The notes beneath the pieces were generated by a model, which was not told the origin of the DNA, did not search any database, and saw only the letters and a list, made by a program, of their open reading frames with translations. This document shows, one piece after another, positions 8,461 through 17,288 of a DNA stretch of 51,496 nucleotides. The DNA lies in contig JAHLFB010000067.1 of assembly GCA_018884025.1 (NCBI GenBank), positions 1 to 51,496 on the forward strand, in the 5' to 3' direction. Within the stretch, counting starts at the first letter, position 1, and the number at the start of each line of letters is the position of its first letter. Made by a program: the position numbers and the translations under genes. Source of the DNA: Candidatus Phocaeicola faecipullorum (lineage in GTDB: Bacteria; Bacteroidota; Bacteroidia; Bacteroidales; Bacteroidaceae).

Positions 8461-8488
8461 CTCCCATAATTAATTTCATTCTGAAAAT

Positions 8489-10807
8489 ATGCAGAACAAT
8501 CTGGTTATAGTAGAGTCTCCCGCTAAGGCCCGTACCATAGAAAAGTTTTTGGGCAGCGGATATAAGGTGATGTCCAGTTACGGACATATACGCGACCTGA
8601 AGAAGAAATCGTTCAGTGTGGATGTGGAACATGGGTTCGCACCGATATATGAAGTCCCAGCAGACAAGAAGAAACTTGTGGCACAACTGAAAGCCGAATC
8701 CGACACCGCCGATATGGTATGGCTGGCAAGTGATGAGGACCGTGAAGGGGAAGCCATAGCATGGCATCTGCAGGAAGTGCTTAAGCTGAAGCCTGAAAAC
8801 ACACGCCGCATAGTGTTTCATGAGATTACACCTAACGCCATAAAACGCGCTATAGAGACACCGCGCGGAATAGACCTAAGCCTTGTGGACGCACAGCAGG
8901 CACGTCGTGTGCTGGACCGAATAGTGGGTTTTGAACTGTCGCCTGTATTGTGGAAGAAAATAAAGCCTTCCCTCTCCGCCGGAAGGGTGCAGAGTGTTGC
9001 AGTAAGGCTGATAGTGGAGCGTGAAAGGGAGATAAACGCGTTCACTCCGAAGCCGGCATTCAGAGTGGTGGCCGTATTGGCCGATGCTACGGGAGCAGAG
9101 GTAAGGGCAGAATTGTCTGTTCGTCCGGAAACCGAAGAAGAAGCACGCCGCATACTGGAACAGTGCGCGGGAGCGGTATTTACGGTAGAAGATATAAGCA
9201 CCCGTCCGGTGAAGCGAAGTCCTGCACCTCCTTTCACAACATCTACATTACAGCAGGAGGCTGCAAGAAAACTGGGTTACAGCGTTGGACAGACCATGAT
9301 GCTGGCTCAGAAACTTTACGAAAACGGATATATCACATATATGCGTACCGACTCCGTAAACCTTTCGGAACTGGCTCTTGGAGCATGTGCTAAAGTTATT
9401 ACCGAAAAGGCCGGAGAAAAGTATCTGCGTACGCGACAATATCATACACACACCAAAGGAGCCCAGGAGGCTCACGAAGCTATCCGTCCTACATATATGG
9501 ACAAGGAGAAGATAGACGCTACAGCTCAGGAACAGAGACTTTACGACCTGATACGTAAACGTACTTTGGCTTCGCAGATGGCAGATGCTGAACTGATGAA
9601 GACTACAGCAGTTATTGCCGCCGAAGGTACTGACTATAAGTTCAATGCCGCCGGACTGGCCGTTATATTTGATGGCTTCATGCGTGTATATAGCGAGAGT
9701 CTTGATGAAGAACCGGAGCGTGAGGACGAAGGTCGTCTGTTGCCGCCTATGCAGGCTGGACAGAAACTGGAGCGTAAGGATATCAGGGCTACAGAGCGTT
9801 TCAGCCAGCCGCCTGCAAGATATACGGAAGCCAGTCTGGTGAGAAAGCTTGAGGAACTTGGTATAGGACGTCCGTCAACATATGCGCCTACCATATCTAC
9901 CGTACAGCAGCGTGGGTATGTGGAAAAGGGTAGCCGTGAGGGCGTGGAACGTGAGTTCAGGCTTTTGACTCTTGACAAGAAAGGAAATATCACTTGCGAA
10001 ACAAAGACGGAAACTGCTGGAAGTGAGAAACAGAAACTTATGCCTACTGATGTTGGTGTAGTGGTGACAGACTTCCTTATGGAATATTTCCCTGAAATTA
10101 TGGATTATAACTTCACTTCGGGAGTTGAAAAGGAATTCGACGAAGTGGCTGCCGGCGAGAAACCGTGGACAGACATGATAAGCCGTTTCTATGCGGCATT
10201 CCATCCGTTGGTGGAAAAAACTTCGGCCACAAAGGCTGAACATAAGGTAGGCGAAAGACTGTTGGGTGAGGAACCTTCTACGGGAAGACCGGTGTCTGTA
10301 AAAATCGGACGTTTCGGCCCAGTGGTACAGATAGGCAGTGCCGATGATGAGGAAAAACCACGTTTCGCCCAACTGCGTCGTGAACAGTCTATGGAGACTA
10401 TTACGCTGGAAGAAGCTTTGGAACTGTTCCGTCTGCCGCGCATGCTTGGCGAATACGAAGGAAAGCAGGTTAGTGTGGGTGCAGGTAAGTTCGGGCCGTA
10501 TGTGAAAATAGAAAATATTTACGTGTCTGTTCCTAAGGATAAAGATCCGCTGTCAATCACTCTGGAAGAAGCCGTGCAGATGATAAAGGACAAACAGGAT
10601 GCCGAGGCAAAGAAGGTGATAAAGGTATTTGCCGATTATCCTGACCTTCAGGTGCTGAACGGAAGATATGGTCCTTACATTGCTAGCGAAGGAAAGAACT
10701 ATAAGATCCCTTCTGGAGTTGAACCTGCCGATCTTACTCCTGAAGCATGTTTTAAGGTAATTGAATTACAGAAAACCAAGGCTGAGACAAGAAAAAGAAA
10801 AAAATAA
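8489..10807 (+). CDS. topA: DNA topoisomerase I (type IA)
   Basis: TopA relaxes negative supercoils through a 5'-phosphotyrosine intermediate. The 772-residue protein begins with the Toprim domain (VESPAKARTIEKFLG at 8-22, SYGHIRDL at 30-37, acidic SDEDREGE at 81-88). Next come the gate domains, with the catalytic Tyr284 in YMRTDS and RPSTYAPT. The C-terminus has repeated topoisomerase modules (GRFGPVVQI, GKFGPYVKI, GRYGPYIAS) and a Lys/Arg-rich tail, but no Cys4 zinc fingers, as in other Bacteroidetes. It heads a run of co-oriented genes and is separated from aroK by a fold-back repeat. Confidence 0.97.
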   Translation: MQNNLVIVESPAKARTIEKFLGSGYKVMSSYGHIRDLKKKSFSVDVEHGFAPIYEVPADKKKLVAQLKAESDTADMVWLASDEDREGEAIAWHLQEVLKLKPENTRRIVFHEITPNAIKRAIETPRGIDLSLVDAQQARRVLDRIVGFELSPVLWKKIKPSLSAGRVQSVAVRLIVEREREINAFTPKPAFRVVAVLADATGAEVRAELSVRPETEEEARRILEQCAGAVFTVEDISTRPVKRSPAPPFTTSTLQQEAARKLGYSVGQTMMLAQKLYENGYITYMRTDSVNLSELALGACAKVITEKAGEKYLRTRQYHTHTKGAQEAHEAIRPTYMDKEKIDATAQEQRLYDLIRKRTLASQMADAELMKTTAVIAAEGTDYKFNAAGLAVIFDGFMRVYSESLDEEPEREDEGRLLPPMQAGQKLERKDIRATERFSQPPARYTEASLVRKLEELGIGRPSTYAPTISTVQQRGYVEKGSREGVEREFRLLTLDKKGNITCETKTETAGSEKQKLMPTDVGVVVTDFLMEYFPEIMDYNFTSGVEKEFDEVAAGEKPWTDMISRFYAAFHPLVEKTSATKAEHKVGERLLGEEPSTGRPVSVKIGRFGPVVQIGSADDEEKPRFAQLRREQSMETITLEEALELFRLPRMLGEYEGKQVSVGAGKFGPYVKIENIYVSVPKDKDPLSITLEEAVQMIKDKQDAEAKKVIKVFADYPDLQVLNGRYGPYIASEGKNYKIPSGVEPADLTPEACFKVIELQKTKAETRKRKK

Positions 10808-10810
10808 TTT

Positions 10811-10901
10811 TTAGTTTTCAAGTTCTTAAGTTTTTTAGTTGGTTGATGATAACAAAACTCACAAACTTAAAAACTAATAAACTCACAAACTTATAAACTC
10901 A
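10811..10901 (+). repeat. Intercistronic 8-bp-unit fold-back repeat, copy A1 (topA-aroK)
   Basis: The left arm has units TTTTTAGT, TTTCAAGT, TCTTAAGT and TTTTTAGT. Then comes the hinge AGTTGGTTGATGATAAC and a right arm of AAACTCAC, AAACTTAA, AAACTAAT, AAACTCAC, AAACTTAT and AAACTCAT. The arms are largely complementary. The right arm ends directly at the aroK start codon, and no Shine-Dalgarno sequence is present. Confidence 0.85.
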
Positions 10902-10902
10902 T

Positions 10903-11430
10903 ATGCGAATATTCCTGACCGGATATATGGCCTCTGGCAAGACAACCTTGGGCAAGGCTTTTGCCAGAGCATGCAATCTTGGCTTTATCGACCTCGACTG
11001 GTATATTGAGGAACGTATGCACATGTCCGTGCGCGATATCTTTGCAGAGCGTGGTGAAGACGGTTTCCGCCAGTTGGAGAAGAATATGCTGCACGAGGTA
11101 TCGGAATTTGAGAATGTAGTGGTAGCATGCGGAGGGGGCACTCCATGTTTTTTCGACAATATGGATGTTATGAACAGCCGTGGAATAACTGTTTTTCTTG
11201 ACGCGGCGCAGGATGTCCTGTTTCGTCGTCTGAAACAGGCTGCTGCAAACAGACCCCTCGTTGCCGGTAAGTCGGACGACGAACTTAGACAGACCATATC
11301 CGAGGGACTTGAACGGAGAATGCCTTTTTATTCAAAGGCTGCAATAAGGCTTGACGGCAGCAGACTGGAAAGCAGGAAGCAGATAGAAGAGACTGTGGAA
11401 ACGCTTAGGAATTTGATAATAAAAAAATAG
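10903..11430 (+). CDS. aroK: Shikimate kinase
   Basis: AroK phosphorylates shikimate to shikimate 3-phosphate in chorismate synthesis. The 175-residue protein has the Walker A loop GYMASGKTT (7-15), the shikimate-binding Asp in IDLDW (29-33), RDIFAERGEDGFRQLE (the shikimate-binding Arg region), GGGT (77-80) and the lid region near RPLVAG. Length is normal for the family. It lies between topA and speA; both flanking spacers contain A/T-rich repeats, so it is probably part of one long transcript rather than separately regulated. Confidence 0.95.
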   Translation: MRIFLTGYMASGKTTLGKAFARACNLGFIDLDWYIEERMHMSVRDIFAERGEDGFRQLEKNMLHEVSEFENVVVACGGGTPCFFDNMDVMNSRGITVFLDAAQDVLFRRLKQAAANRPLVAGKSDDELRQTISEGLERRMPFYSKAAIRLDGSRLESRKQIEETVETLRNLIIKK

Positions 11431-11484
11431 CTGACAGGTTAAGGGGATAAAATCCCGGTTACTGATAATTGATTGGACATTACT

Positions 11485-11510
11485 AATTTTTAATTGTTAA
11501 TTTTTAATTC
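11485..11510 (+). repeat. Intercistronic 7-bp-unit A/T repeat, copy B1 (aroK-speA)
   Basis: Units AATTTTT, AATTGTT, AATTTTT and AATTC end 5 bp before the speA ATG. The upstream half of the spacer has a small GGGGATAAAATCCC hairpin at about 11441-11454 instead of a matching left arm, so this copy seems to keep only the right arm. Confidence 0.65.
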
Positions 11511-11515
11511 AAGAA

Positions 11516-13408
11516 ATGCGAAAATGGCGTATTGAAGACTCGGAAGAGCTTTATAACATCACTGGATGGGGTGTTTCTTATTTTGGAATAAACGAAAAGG
11601 GACATGTGGTGGTTACTCCGCGTAAAGATGGAGTGGCTGTTGACCTGAAGGAACTGGTGGACGAACTTCAGTTAAGGGACGTCACAGCACCTATGTTGGT
11701 GCGTTTTCCGGATATTCTGGACAATCGTATCGAGAAAATATCGAACTGTTTTGGCCAAGCATCGAAGGAGTATGGCTATAATGCCCAAAACTTTATAATC
11801 TATCCTATAAAGGTGAACCAGATGCGTCCGGTGGTGGAAGAAATAATAAGTCACGGAAAGAAATTCAATCTTGGACTTGAGGCAGGCTCAAAACCTGAAC
11901 TGCACGCCGTGATTGCCATAAACACGGATTCTGATTCTCTTATCATCTGCAACGGATATAAGGACGAAAGCTATATAGAACTTGCGCTTTTGGCACAGAA
12001 GATGGGTAAACGTATCTTCCTTGTTGTAGAGAAAATGAACGAACTGAGACTTATCGCTAAAATGGCCAAACAGTTGAATGTGCGTCCTAATATCGGTATC
12101 CGTATCAAGTTGGCTTCATCAGGTAGCGGTAAGTGGGAAGAAAGCGGTGGCGATGCCAGCAAATTCGGATTGACATCAAGCGAACTGCTCGAAGCGCTTG
12201 ATTTCATCGAAAAGAAGGATATGAAAGACTGTCTGAAACTGATACATTTCCATATCGGCAGCCAGGTGACAAAGATACGCCGCATCAAGACTGCCCTAAG
12301 AGAGGCTTCACAGTTCTATGTGCAGTTGCATCAGCTTGGATTCCCTGTAGAGTTTGTCGATATAGGCGGAGGCTTGGGAGTGGATTACGACGGTACACGC
12401 TCGCCGAACAGCGAAAGCAGTGTGAACTATTCTATCCAGGAATATGTGAACGACTCTATTTCTATAATGGTAGATGCCAGCAACAAGAATGGCATTCCTC
12501 ATCCTAATATCATCACCGAGAGCGGACGTTCGCTTACAGCCCATCATTCGGTCTTGATTTTTGAAGTGCTTGAAACAGCTTCATTGCCTGCTATGGATGA
12601 TGATTTTGAGGTGTCATCGGATGATCATGAACTGGTGCAGGAACTTTACGAAATCTGGGATAATCTGAACCAAAGCCGTATGTTGGAGGCTTGGCATGAC
12701 GCTCAGCAGATTCGTGAGGAGACTCTTGATTTGTTCAGCCATGGTATAGTAGATTTGAAGACAAGAGCACAGATAGAGAAACTATACTGGTCTGTCACAC
12801 GCGAGATAACTCAGATTGCGTCAGGACTGAAGCATGTGCCTGAAGAATTCAGAAATATTGACAAACTGCTTGCAGACAAGTATTTCTGTAACTTCTCTCT
12901 TTTCCAGTCTTTGCCGGACTCATGGGCTATCGACCAGATTTTCCCTATAATGCCGATACAGCGTCTTGACGAGAAACCTGACCGTACAGCTACACTTCAG
13001 GATATTACCTGCGACTCGGATGGTAAGATTGCCAACTTCGTATCGTCAAGGAGTGTGTCGCACGACCTGCCTGTACACTCACTTAAAGCGAAGGAGTCTT
13101 ATTATATAGGTGTATTCCTTGTAGGAGCTTATCAGGAAATACTTGGAGATATGCATAACCTGTTTGGTGATACAAATGCTGTACACGTCACTGTAAACGA
13201 GAAAGGTTACAGCATAGATCAGGTTATAGACGGTGAAACTGTGGCTGAAGTATTGGACTATGTTCAGTATAACCCGAAGAAACTGGTCCGTACTCTTGAA
13301 ACATGGGTAACAAAATCAGTTAAGGAAGGACGTATTTCGCTGGAAGAAGGAAAGGAATTCTTATCGAACTATCGTTCAGGACTTTACGGATATACTTATC
13401 TTGAATAA
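11516..13408 (+). CDS. speA: Biosynthetic arginine decarboxylase
   Basis: SpeA is a PLP enzyme that converts arginine to agmatine, the first step of polyamine synthesis from arginine. The 630-residue length and domain order match the biosynthetic (fold III) enzyme: the PLP Lys at about 99 in IYPIKVNQ, GLEAGSKPEL, HFHIGSQV, VDIGGGLGVDYDGT, ESGRSLTAHH, the long SpeA-specific insert near 390-480, and QSLPDSWAIDQIFPIMPI toward the end. It sits between aroK and argB, so an arginine-consuming and an arginine-making gene may share a transcript. Confidence 0.96.
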   Translation: MRKWRIEDSEELYNITGWGVSYFGINEKGHVVVTPRKDGVAVDLKELVDELQLRDVTAPMLVRFPDILDNRIEKISNCFGQASKEYGYNAQNFIIYPIKVNQMRPVVEEIISHGKKFNLGLEAGSKPELHAVIAINTDSDSLIICNGYKDESYIELALLAQKMGKRIFLVVEKMNELRLIAKMAKQLNVRPNIGIRIKLASSGSGKWEESGGDASKFGLTSSELLEALDFIEKKDMKDCLKLIHFHIGSQVTKIRRIKTALREASQFYVQLHQLGFPVEFVDIGGGLGVDYDGTRSPNSESSVNYSIQEYVNDSISIMVDASNKNGIPHPNIITESGRSLTAHHSVLIFEVLETASLPAMDDDFEVSSDDHELVQELYEIWDNLNQSRMLEAWHDAQQIREETLDLFSHGIVDLKTRAQIEKLYWSVTREITQIASGLKHVPEEFRNIDKLLADKYFCNFSLFQSLPDSWAIDQIFPIMPIQRLDEKPDRTATLQDITCDSDGKIANFVSSRSVSHDLPVHSLKAKESYYIGVFLVGAYQEILGDMHNLFGDTNAVHVTVNEKGYSIDQVIDGETVAEVLDYVQYNPKKLVRTLETWVTKSVKEGRISLEEGKEFLSNYRSGLYGYTYLE

Positions 13409-13478
13409 GTTTTTAAGTTCTTTAGTTTGTTTATGCTCTTAATCAAAAACTTACAAACCTACTAACTTACAAACTCAT
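13409..13478 (+). repeat. Intercistronic 8-bp-unit fold-back repeat, copy A2 (speA-argB)
   Basis: The left arm GTTTTTAAGTTCTTTAGTT starts right after the speA stop. The hinge reads TTTGTTTATGCTC, a diverged form. The right-arm units are AAACTTAC, AAACCTAC, TAACTTAC and AAACTCAT. It ends 8 bp before the argB ATG. Confidence 0.85.
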
Positions 13479-13486
13479 ATTCATTT

Positions 13487-14263
13487 ATGGAAAAACTTAC
13501 AATAATAAAGGTTGGCGGAAAGATTGTTGAGGAAGCGGATACATTGGCAAAACTGTTGGATGATTTCGCCTCAATACCAGGATATAAGCTGCTTGTACAT
13601 GGTGGAGGCCGTTCTGCCACAAAGGTAGCTGCCCAACTGGGAATAGAAAGTACAATGGTGAACGGACGTCGTGTGACGGATGCCGAAACACTTAAAGTCG
13701 TTACCATGGTTTATGGCGGACTGGTGAACAAGAATATTGTAGCCGGGCTTCAGGCACGTGGTGTCAATGCAATAGGACTTACCGGTGCCGATATGAATGC
13801 CATCCTCTCTGTGAAACGTCCGGTTAAGGATGTTGATTACGGCTTTGTGGGCGATGTAAAGGAGGTGAACGGAAAAATGCTTTCGTCGCTTATAGCGCAA
13901 GGTATCGTTCCCGTAATGGCTCCTCTTACACACGATGGAAAGGGCAACATTCTCAATACAAATGCTGATACCATAGCAGGTGAGACAGCGAAAGGTCTCG
14001 CGCCTTATTTTGATGTGACACTGGTATTCTGTTTTGAGAAAAAAGGTGTTCTTAGCGATGAGAACGATGATGACAGTGTTATTTCTGTCATTACCCCTGA
14101 ACTGTTCCGTAAATATACGGACGAAGGTATAATCCAGGGAGGTATGATTCCAAAACTGGAGAACTCTTTTTCTGCTATCAATAATGGTGTAAGGCAGGTT
14201 ATTATAAAACAGGCCTCTGATATAGGAGATGCTTCTGCCGGAACTGTTATCAGAAACGAGTAA
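13487..14263 (+). CDS. argB: Acetylglutamate kinase family (N-acetyl- or N-succinylglutamate kinase)
   Basis: ArgB phosphorylates the side-chain carboxyl of an N-acylated glutamate, the second step of arginine synthesis. The 258-residue protein has KVGGKIVEE at the N-terminus, LVHGGGRSAT (substrate and phosphate loop), NGRRVTDAETL, GLTGADMNAI, LNTNADTIAGETA and GGMIPKLENSF, all typical amino-acid-kinase positions. Arginine synthesis in Bacteroides fragilis is known to use succinylated intermediates, so the true substrate may be N-succinylglutamate; the sequence alone does not tell. A terminator (14273-14300) follows. Confidence 0.94.
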   Translation: MEKLTIIKVGGKIVEEADTLAKLLDDFASIPGYKLLVHGGGRSATKVAAQLGIESTMVNGRRVTDAETLKVVTMVYGGLVNKNIVAGLQARGVNAIGLTGADMNAILSVKRPVKDVDYGFVGDVKEVNGKMLSSLIAQGIVPVMAPLTHDGKGNILNTNADTIAGETAKGLAPYFDVTLVFCFEKKGVLSDENDDDSVISVITPELFRKYTDEGIIQGGMIPKLENSFSAINNGVRQVIIKQASDIGDASAGTVIRNE

Positions 14264-14272
14264 TAATATATA

Positions 14273-14300
14273 GGGGTGGATTTGAGTCCGCCCCTTTTTT
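14273..14300 (+). terminator. Terminator downstream of argB
   Basis: GGGGTGGA and TCCGCCCC pair around TTTGAG and are followed by six T. It lies between argB and the metallopeptidase gene, so the latter depends on readthrough or its own promoter. Confidence 0.85.
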
Positions 14301-14346
14301 GAATATCCTTCACTAAACATTTTCTGTCAGCTCTGCTGATTTTCAG

Positions 14347-14370
14347 TTCTTAATTGTTAATTTTTAATTC
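14347..14370 (+). repeat. Intercistronic 7-bp-unit A/T repeat, copy B2 (argB-ygjP-like gene)
   Basis: TTCTTAATTGTTAATTTTTAATTC-type repeat units (period 7) end 5 bp before the GTG start. The last 17 bases are nearly identical to copy B1. Confidence 0.65.
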
Positions 14371-14375
14371 AATAA

Positions 14376-15086
14376 GTGGCCACAAAAAGAATAATATCCG
14401 ACGATGATTTTGGCAAGATAGTTATCGGTACACGTATAAATGCCAGAAATATATCCATGCGTGTAAAGAAAGACGGTCTGTATGTAACTGTGCCTCCGTT
14501 TACTAAAACCGAACGTATCATGCAGGTGATATCCGAATACCGGCAGAAGCTACTTGCTTCTTTTGCTAAAGCATCGCCAAGAATCATTACAGACGGATTT
14601 TCCATAGATGCCCCATGTTTTAAACTTTCTGTATCAGTGGGCGGCATGAAGTGTTTCTCTGTCCGTCGTGAGGAAGAAGGTATTATGAAAATACTTTGTC
14701 CGCAAAATGTAGATTTTTCACTGCCACAGACGCAGAAACTGCTAAATGCTGCTATAGTGCGTGCCATGAAGAAAAGCGCTGAAGAATTCCTGCCGCCTCT
14801 GTTGAAATTCTGGGCTGAAAAGTACGGCATGTCATATCGGAAGGTAAGAATAACCGGGGCAAAGTCAAGATGGGGTAGTTGTACCTCGCGGGGAACTGTC
14901 AGTCTTTCGTGTTATCTGATGTTACTGCCTGTTCATCTGATGGATTATGTCATTCTGCATGAACTGGCACACACAAAAGAGATGAACCACGGTCCCGGTT
15001 TCTGGAAACTGTTGGATAGTATGACAGAAGGAAACTCACATCAGCTCAGGGCGCAGCTCCGTAAATTCAAGACCGATTTCTTGTAA
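14376..15086 (+). CDS. YgjP-like metallopeptidase domain protein (DUF45/M48-like)
   Basis: The 236-residue protein starts at a GTG. It has the zinc-protease motif HELAH (195-199) with a third ligand His at 205 (HGPGFW), and upstream SRWGSCTSRGTVSLS, the signature of the YgjP/WSS1-like group. No signal peptide is seen, so it is cytoplasmic. Its substrate is unknown. The 3' end overlaps the convergent MATE gene by 20 bp. It is the last gene of the topA-aroK-speA-argB run and follows a terminator. Confidence 0.85.
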   Translation: MATKRIISDDDFGKIVIGTRINARNISMRVKKDGLYVTVPPFTKTERIMQVISEYRQKLLASFAKASPRIITDGFSIDAPCFKLSVSVGGMKCFSVRREEEGIMKILCPQNVDFSLPQTQKLLNAAIVRAMKKSAEEFLPPLLKFWAEKYGMSYRKVRITGAKSRWGSCTSRGTVSLSCYLMLLPVHLMDYVILHELAHTKEMNHGPGFWKLLDSMTEGNSHQLRAQLRKFKTDFL

Positions 15087-16425
15087 AACTTTTCTTTGCC
15101 CATTTCATGCTGTTCCAGCGTTTAACAAACACTATTGCACGGATATTCTCGTCGAAAAGAAAGGCTATCCACATACCTACAAGTCCCCATCCCCAGTAAA
15201 TGCCGAGCATGTAACTCAATCCGACAGAGACACTCCACTGCACGATGACGCCGAGATAGAACGGAAAGTTAACATCGCCTGCCGAGCGTAGGGCATTTGT
15301 AGCATAAATGTTTACTGTTCTTCCTATTTCGACAAGGACATCTATCATTAGTATGGTTACTCCGAGTTTTATGATTTCCTCATTGTCGGTAAGCAAACTG
15401 AATATTGTATGGCCGAATATCGCCCATATACACGAAAGTATGAGTGATACCAGAATAGAGACTCTCATTACAAACTTGCCAAGCAGATAGGCCGCACGTA
15501 TCTTGTTTTGTCCTACAAGGTGCCCGATGCTGATTGCTCCACCTTGTGCCATGGCTATGGCAAACAGATATACGAACATTACAATGTTTACAGTGTATGT
15601 ACGTGTGGCTAGTGCATTGTTACCTAGGATATTGATGAGATAAGTGATTACTACCTGTGAGAAACTGTATGACATGTTTTCACCGGCAGACGGAATACCT
15701 ATTTTAAGGAGGTTCTTAAGTTCAATCCAGGGGAAAGGCTTGAACAGGGCGAGAGGAAATCTTGATATATGTTTTCTGAAAAGAATTATGAACAATACCA
15801 CCATACTTACGCCTCTGGCTATTGAGGTAGATATAGCCGCACCTTCGGCGCCCATTGCCGGGAAACCGAATTTACCGAAAATCAATATATAGTTTCCTAT
15901 GATGTTCATGATATTCACCAGGACTGTGACAAGCATAGGATAAATAGCCTTGTTTGCGCTTCGCAATGATGCGGAAATTGTAAGAGATATGGCCTGGAAG
16001 AATGCGAACGCTCCTACTATTTCCATATAGCCTATTCCGTATTGGAGAAGTTCTGGGCGTAATCCCATCCAATCCAAAAGCGTGACGGCTCCGAAATGCA
16101 GTATAGCACTGACCAGAAGTCCCACTACAAGGTTTAACAATAGCGATACACCTACCACCTGCACCATCTTTTCCCGGAGTTTTGCTCCCAGGTACTGCGA
16201 GCAAAGTACAGAAGTACCGATGTTTATGACCTCGAAGATGAGGAACGCGAACATTACTATCTGGTTCACGACTCCTACGGCAGCCACACTCTCGTCAGAG
16301 TATTGGCTAAGCATTACTGTGTCTATGGCTCCCAGCATCATTATAAGGAGCGTCTCTATAAAAATAGGGACTACCAGTTTGGTAAGTCCCTTTTTAATAT
16401 TAGTCTGTTGAATAACCTTGTCCAC
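15067..16425 (-). CDS. MATE family multidrug/Na+ efflux transporter
   Basis: The 452-residue protein shows the 12 hydrophobic segments of the MATE (NorM/DinF) family, with two homologous halves. The first half begins LVVPIFIETLLIMMLGAIDTV, and the second contains GIPSAGENMSYSFSQ and GGAISIGHLVGQ. Such inner membrane proteins export cationic drugs against Na+ or H+. It has its own -7 box and lies downstream of proC. The C-terminus overlaps the end of the metallopeptidase gene on the other strand, so no terminator separates the convergent pair. The actual substrate cannot be predicted. Confidence 0.92.
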   Translation of the reverse strand: MDKVIQQTNIKKGLTKLVVPIFIETLLIMMLGAIDTVMLSQYSDESVAAVGVVNQIVMFAFLIFEVINIGTSVLCSQYLGAKLREKMVQVVGVSLLLNLVVGLLVSAILHFGAVTLLDWMGLRPELLQYGIGYMEIVGAFAFFQAISLTISASLRSANKAIYPMLVTVLVNIMNIIGNYILIFGKFGFPAMGAEGAAISTSIARGVSMVVLFIILFRKHISRFPLALFKPFPWIELKNLLKIGIPSAGENMSYSFSQVVITYLINILGNNALATRTYTVNIVMFVYLFAIAMAQGGAISIGHLVGQNKIRAAYLLGKFVMRVSILVSLILSCIWAIFGHTIFSLLTDNEEIIKLGVTILMIDVLVEIGRTVNIYATNALRSAGDVNFPFYLGVIVQWSVSVGLSYMLGIYWGWGLVGMWIAFLFDENIRAIVFVKRWNSMKWAKKSFTRNRS

Positions 16426-16447
16426 TTTTGCTCGATTTTTTCGGATG

Positions 16448-16455
16448 CAAAGTTA
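16448..16455 (-). promoter_or_regulatory. -7 box of the MATE gene, with palindromes upstream
   Basis: TAACTTTG on the minus strand lies 23 bp before the MATE start. Just upstream are two palindromes: TCAATA-TAGCG-TATTGA (16466-16482) and TTGATATATATCAA (16479-16492), sharing four bases. They could bind a repressor or serve as the end of the proC transcript; no regulator gene is adjacent. Confidence 0.55.
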
Positions 16456-16499
16456 CGTTATTATGTCAATATAGCGTATTGATATATATCAAGTTATTA

Positions 16500-17276
16500 T
16501 CAGATACAGCTCTCTTTTATAGCATTGATAACGGCTGAGGTAAAACCGTCGTGTTCCAGGCGGTTAAGGCCCTTGATGGTTATTCCTCCGGGTGTAGTAA
16601 CCTTCTCTATTTCTGTAGCCGGATGAGACTGTTCGTCTTTAAGCAGGAGCTGGGCTGCGCCGAGCATAGTCTGGGCCACCATCTTCTTTGCTTCCTGAGG
16701 TTTGAAACCTAGTTCTATACCTGCCTGCATTGCAGCCTGAACATATTTCAGGACATATGCTATGCCGCATGATGTTAGTGAAGTACCAGCAGGGAAGAGT
16801 TTCTCTTCTATAAGAATGGCTACTCCCATTTCATTGAACAGCTTAAGCATAGTATCTGTCTGTGTGTCTGAGGCGTTACGTGCTGCCATAAGCGTAAGAC
16901 TCTCATTTATAGCAATGGCTGTGTTCGGGATAATGCGGAATATCGGCATTTCAGGATCAACAAAATGTGCCAGATCTTCAAAAGTAAGTCTGGCTGCCAC
17001 TGATACAAGCACCTGTGGCTGGCGGAGACGCAGTGGTTTAAGCACTTCTTCCATTTTCCACGGTTTTACAGCAACGATAACTATATCAGCTCCATCTGCA
17101 GCTTCTTTGTTGTTATTTGTCGTGTGGATTTCCGGGTATTCCTCTTTAAGCTTTTCCAGCTTTGCATTACTAGGATTTGAGACTGTAATATCATTCGCGT
17201 CAATATACTGTCCGTGTGCCAGGCCGCGTGCTATTGCGCCGCCCATATTTCCGGCACCGATGATTGCTATTTTCAT
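16500..17276 (-). CDS. proC: Pyrroline-5-carboxylate reductase
   Basis: ProC reduces pyrroline-5-carboxylate to proline with NAD(P)H. The 258-residue protein has the Rossmann loop GAGNMGGAIA (7-16), VKPW, RIIPNTAIAINES, the conserved SCGIAYVLKYVQAA region and TTPGGITIKGL near the end. It lies 12 bp downstream of argD, so proline and arginine synthesis are co-transcribed. ProB is encoded about 8 kb away (25385) and proA is not in the window. Confidence 0.95.
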   Translation of the reverse strand: MKIAIIGAGNMGGAIARGLAHGQYIDANDITVSNPSNAKLEKLKEEYPEIHTTNNNKEAADGADIVIVAVKPWKMEEVLKPLRLRQPQVLVSVAARLTFEDLAHFVDPEMPIFRIIPNTAIAINESLTLMAARNASDTQTDTMLKLFNEMGVAILIEEKLFPAGTSLTSCGIAYVLKYVQAAMQAGIELGFKPQEAKKMVAQTMLGAAQLLLKDEQSHPATEIEKVTTPGGITIKGLNRLEHDGFTSAVINAIKESCI

Positions 17277-17288
17277 GATAGTCGTTTA

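Noticed and set aside
13571-14320. 249-residue ORF on the minus strand
   Set aside because: Antisense to the full-length argB, with Cys/His/Tyr-rich composition typical of a shadow frame.
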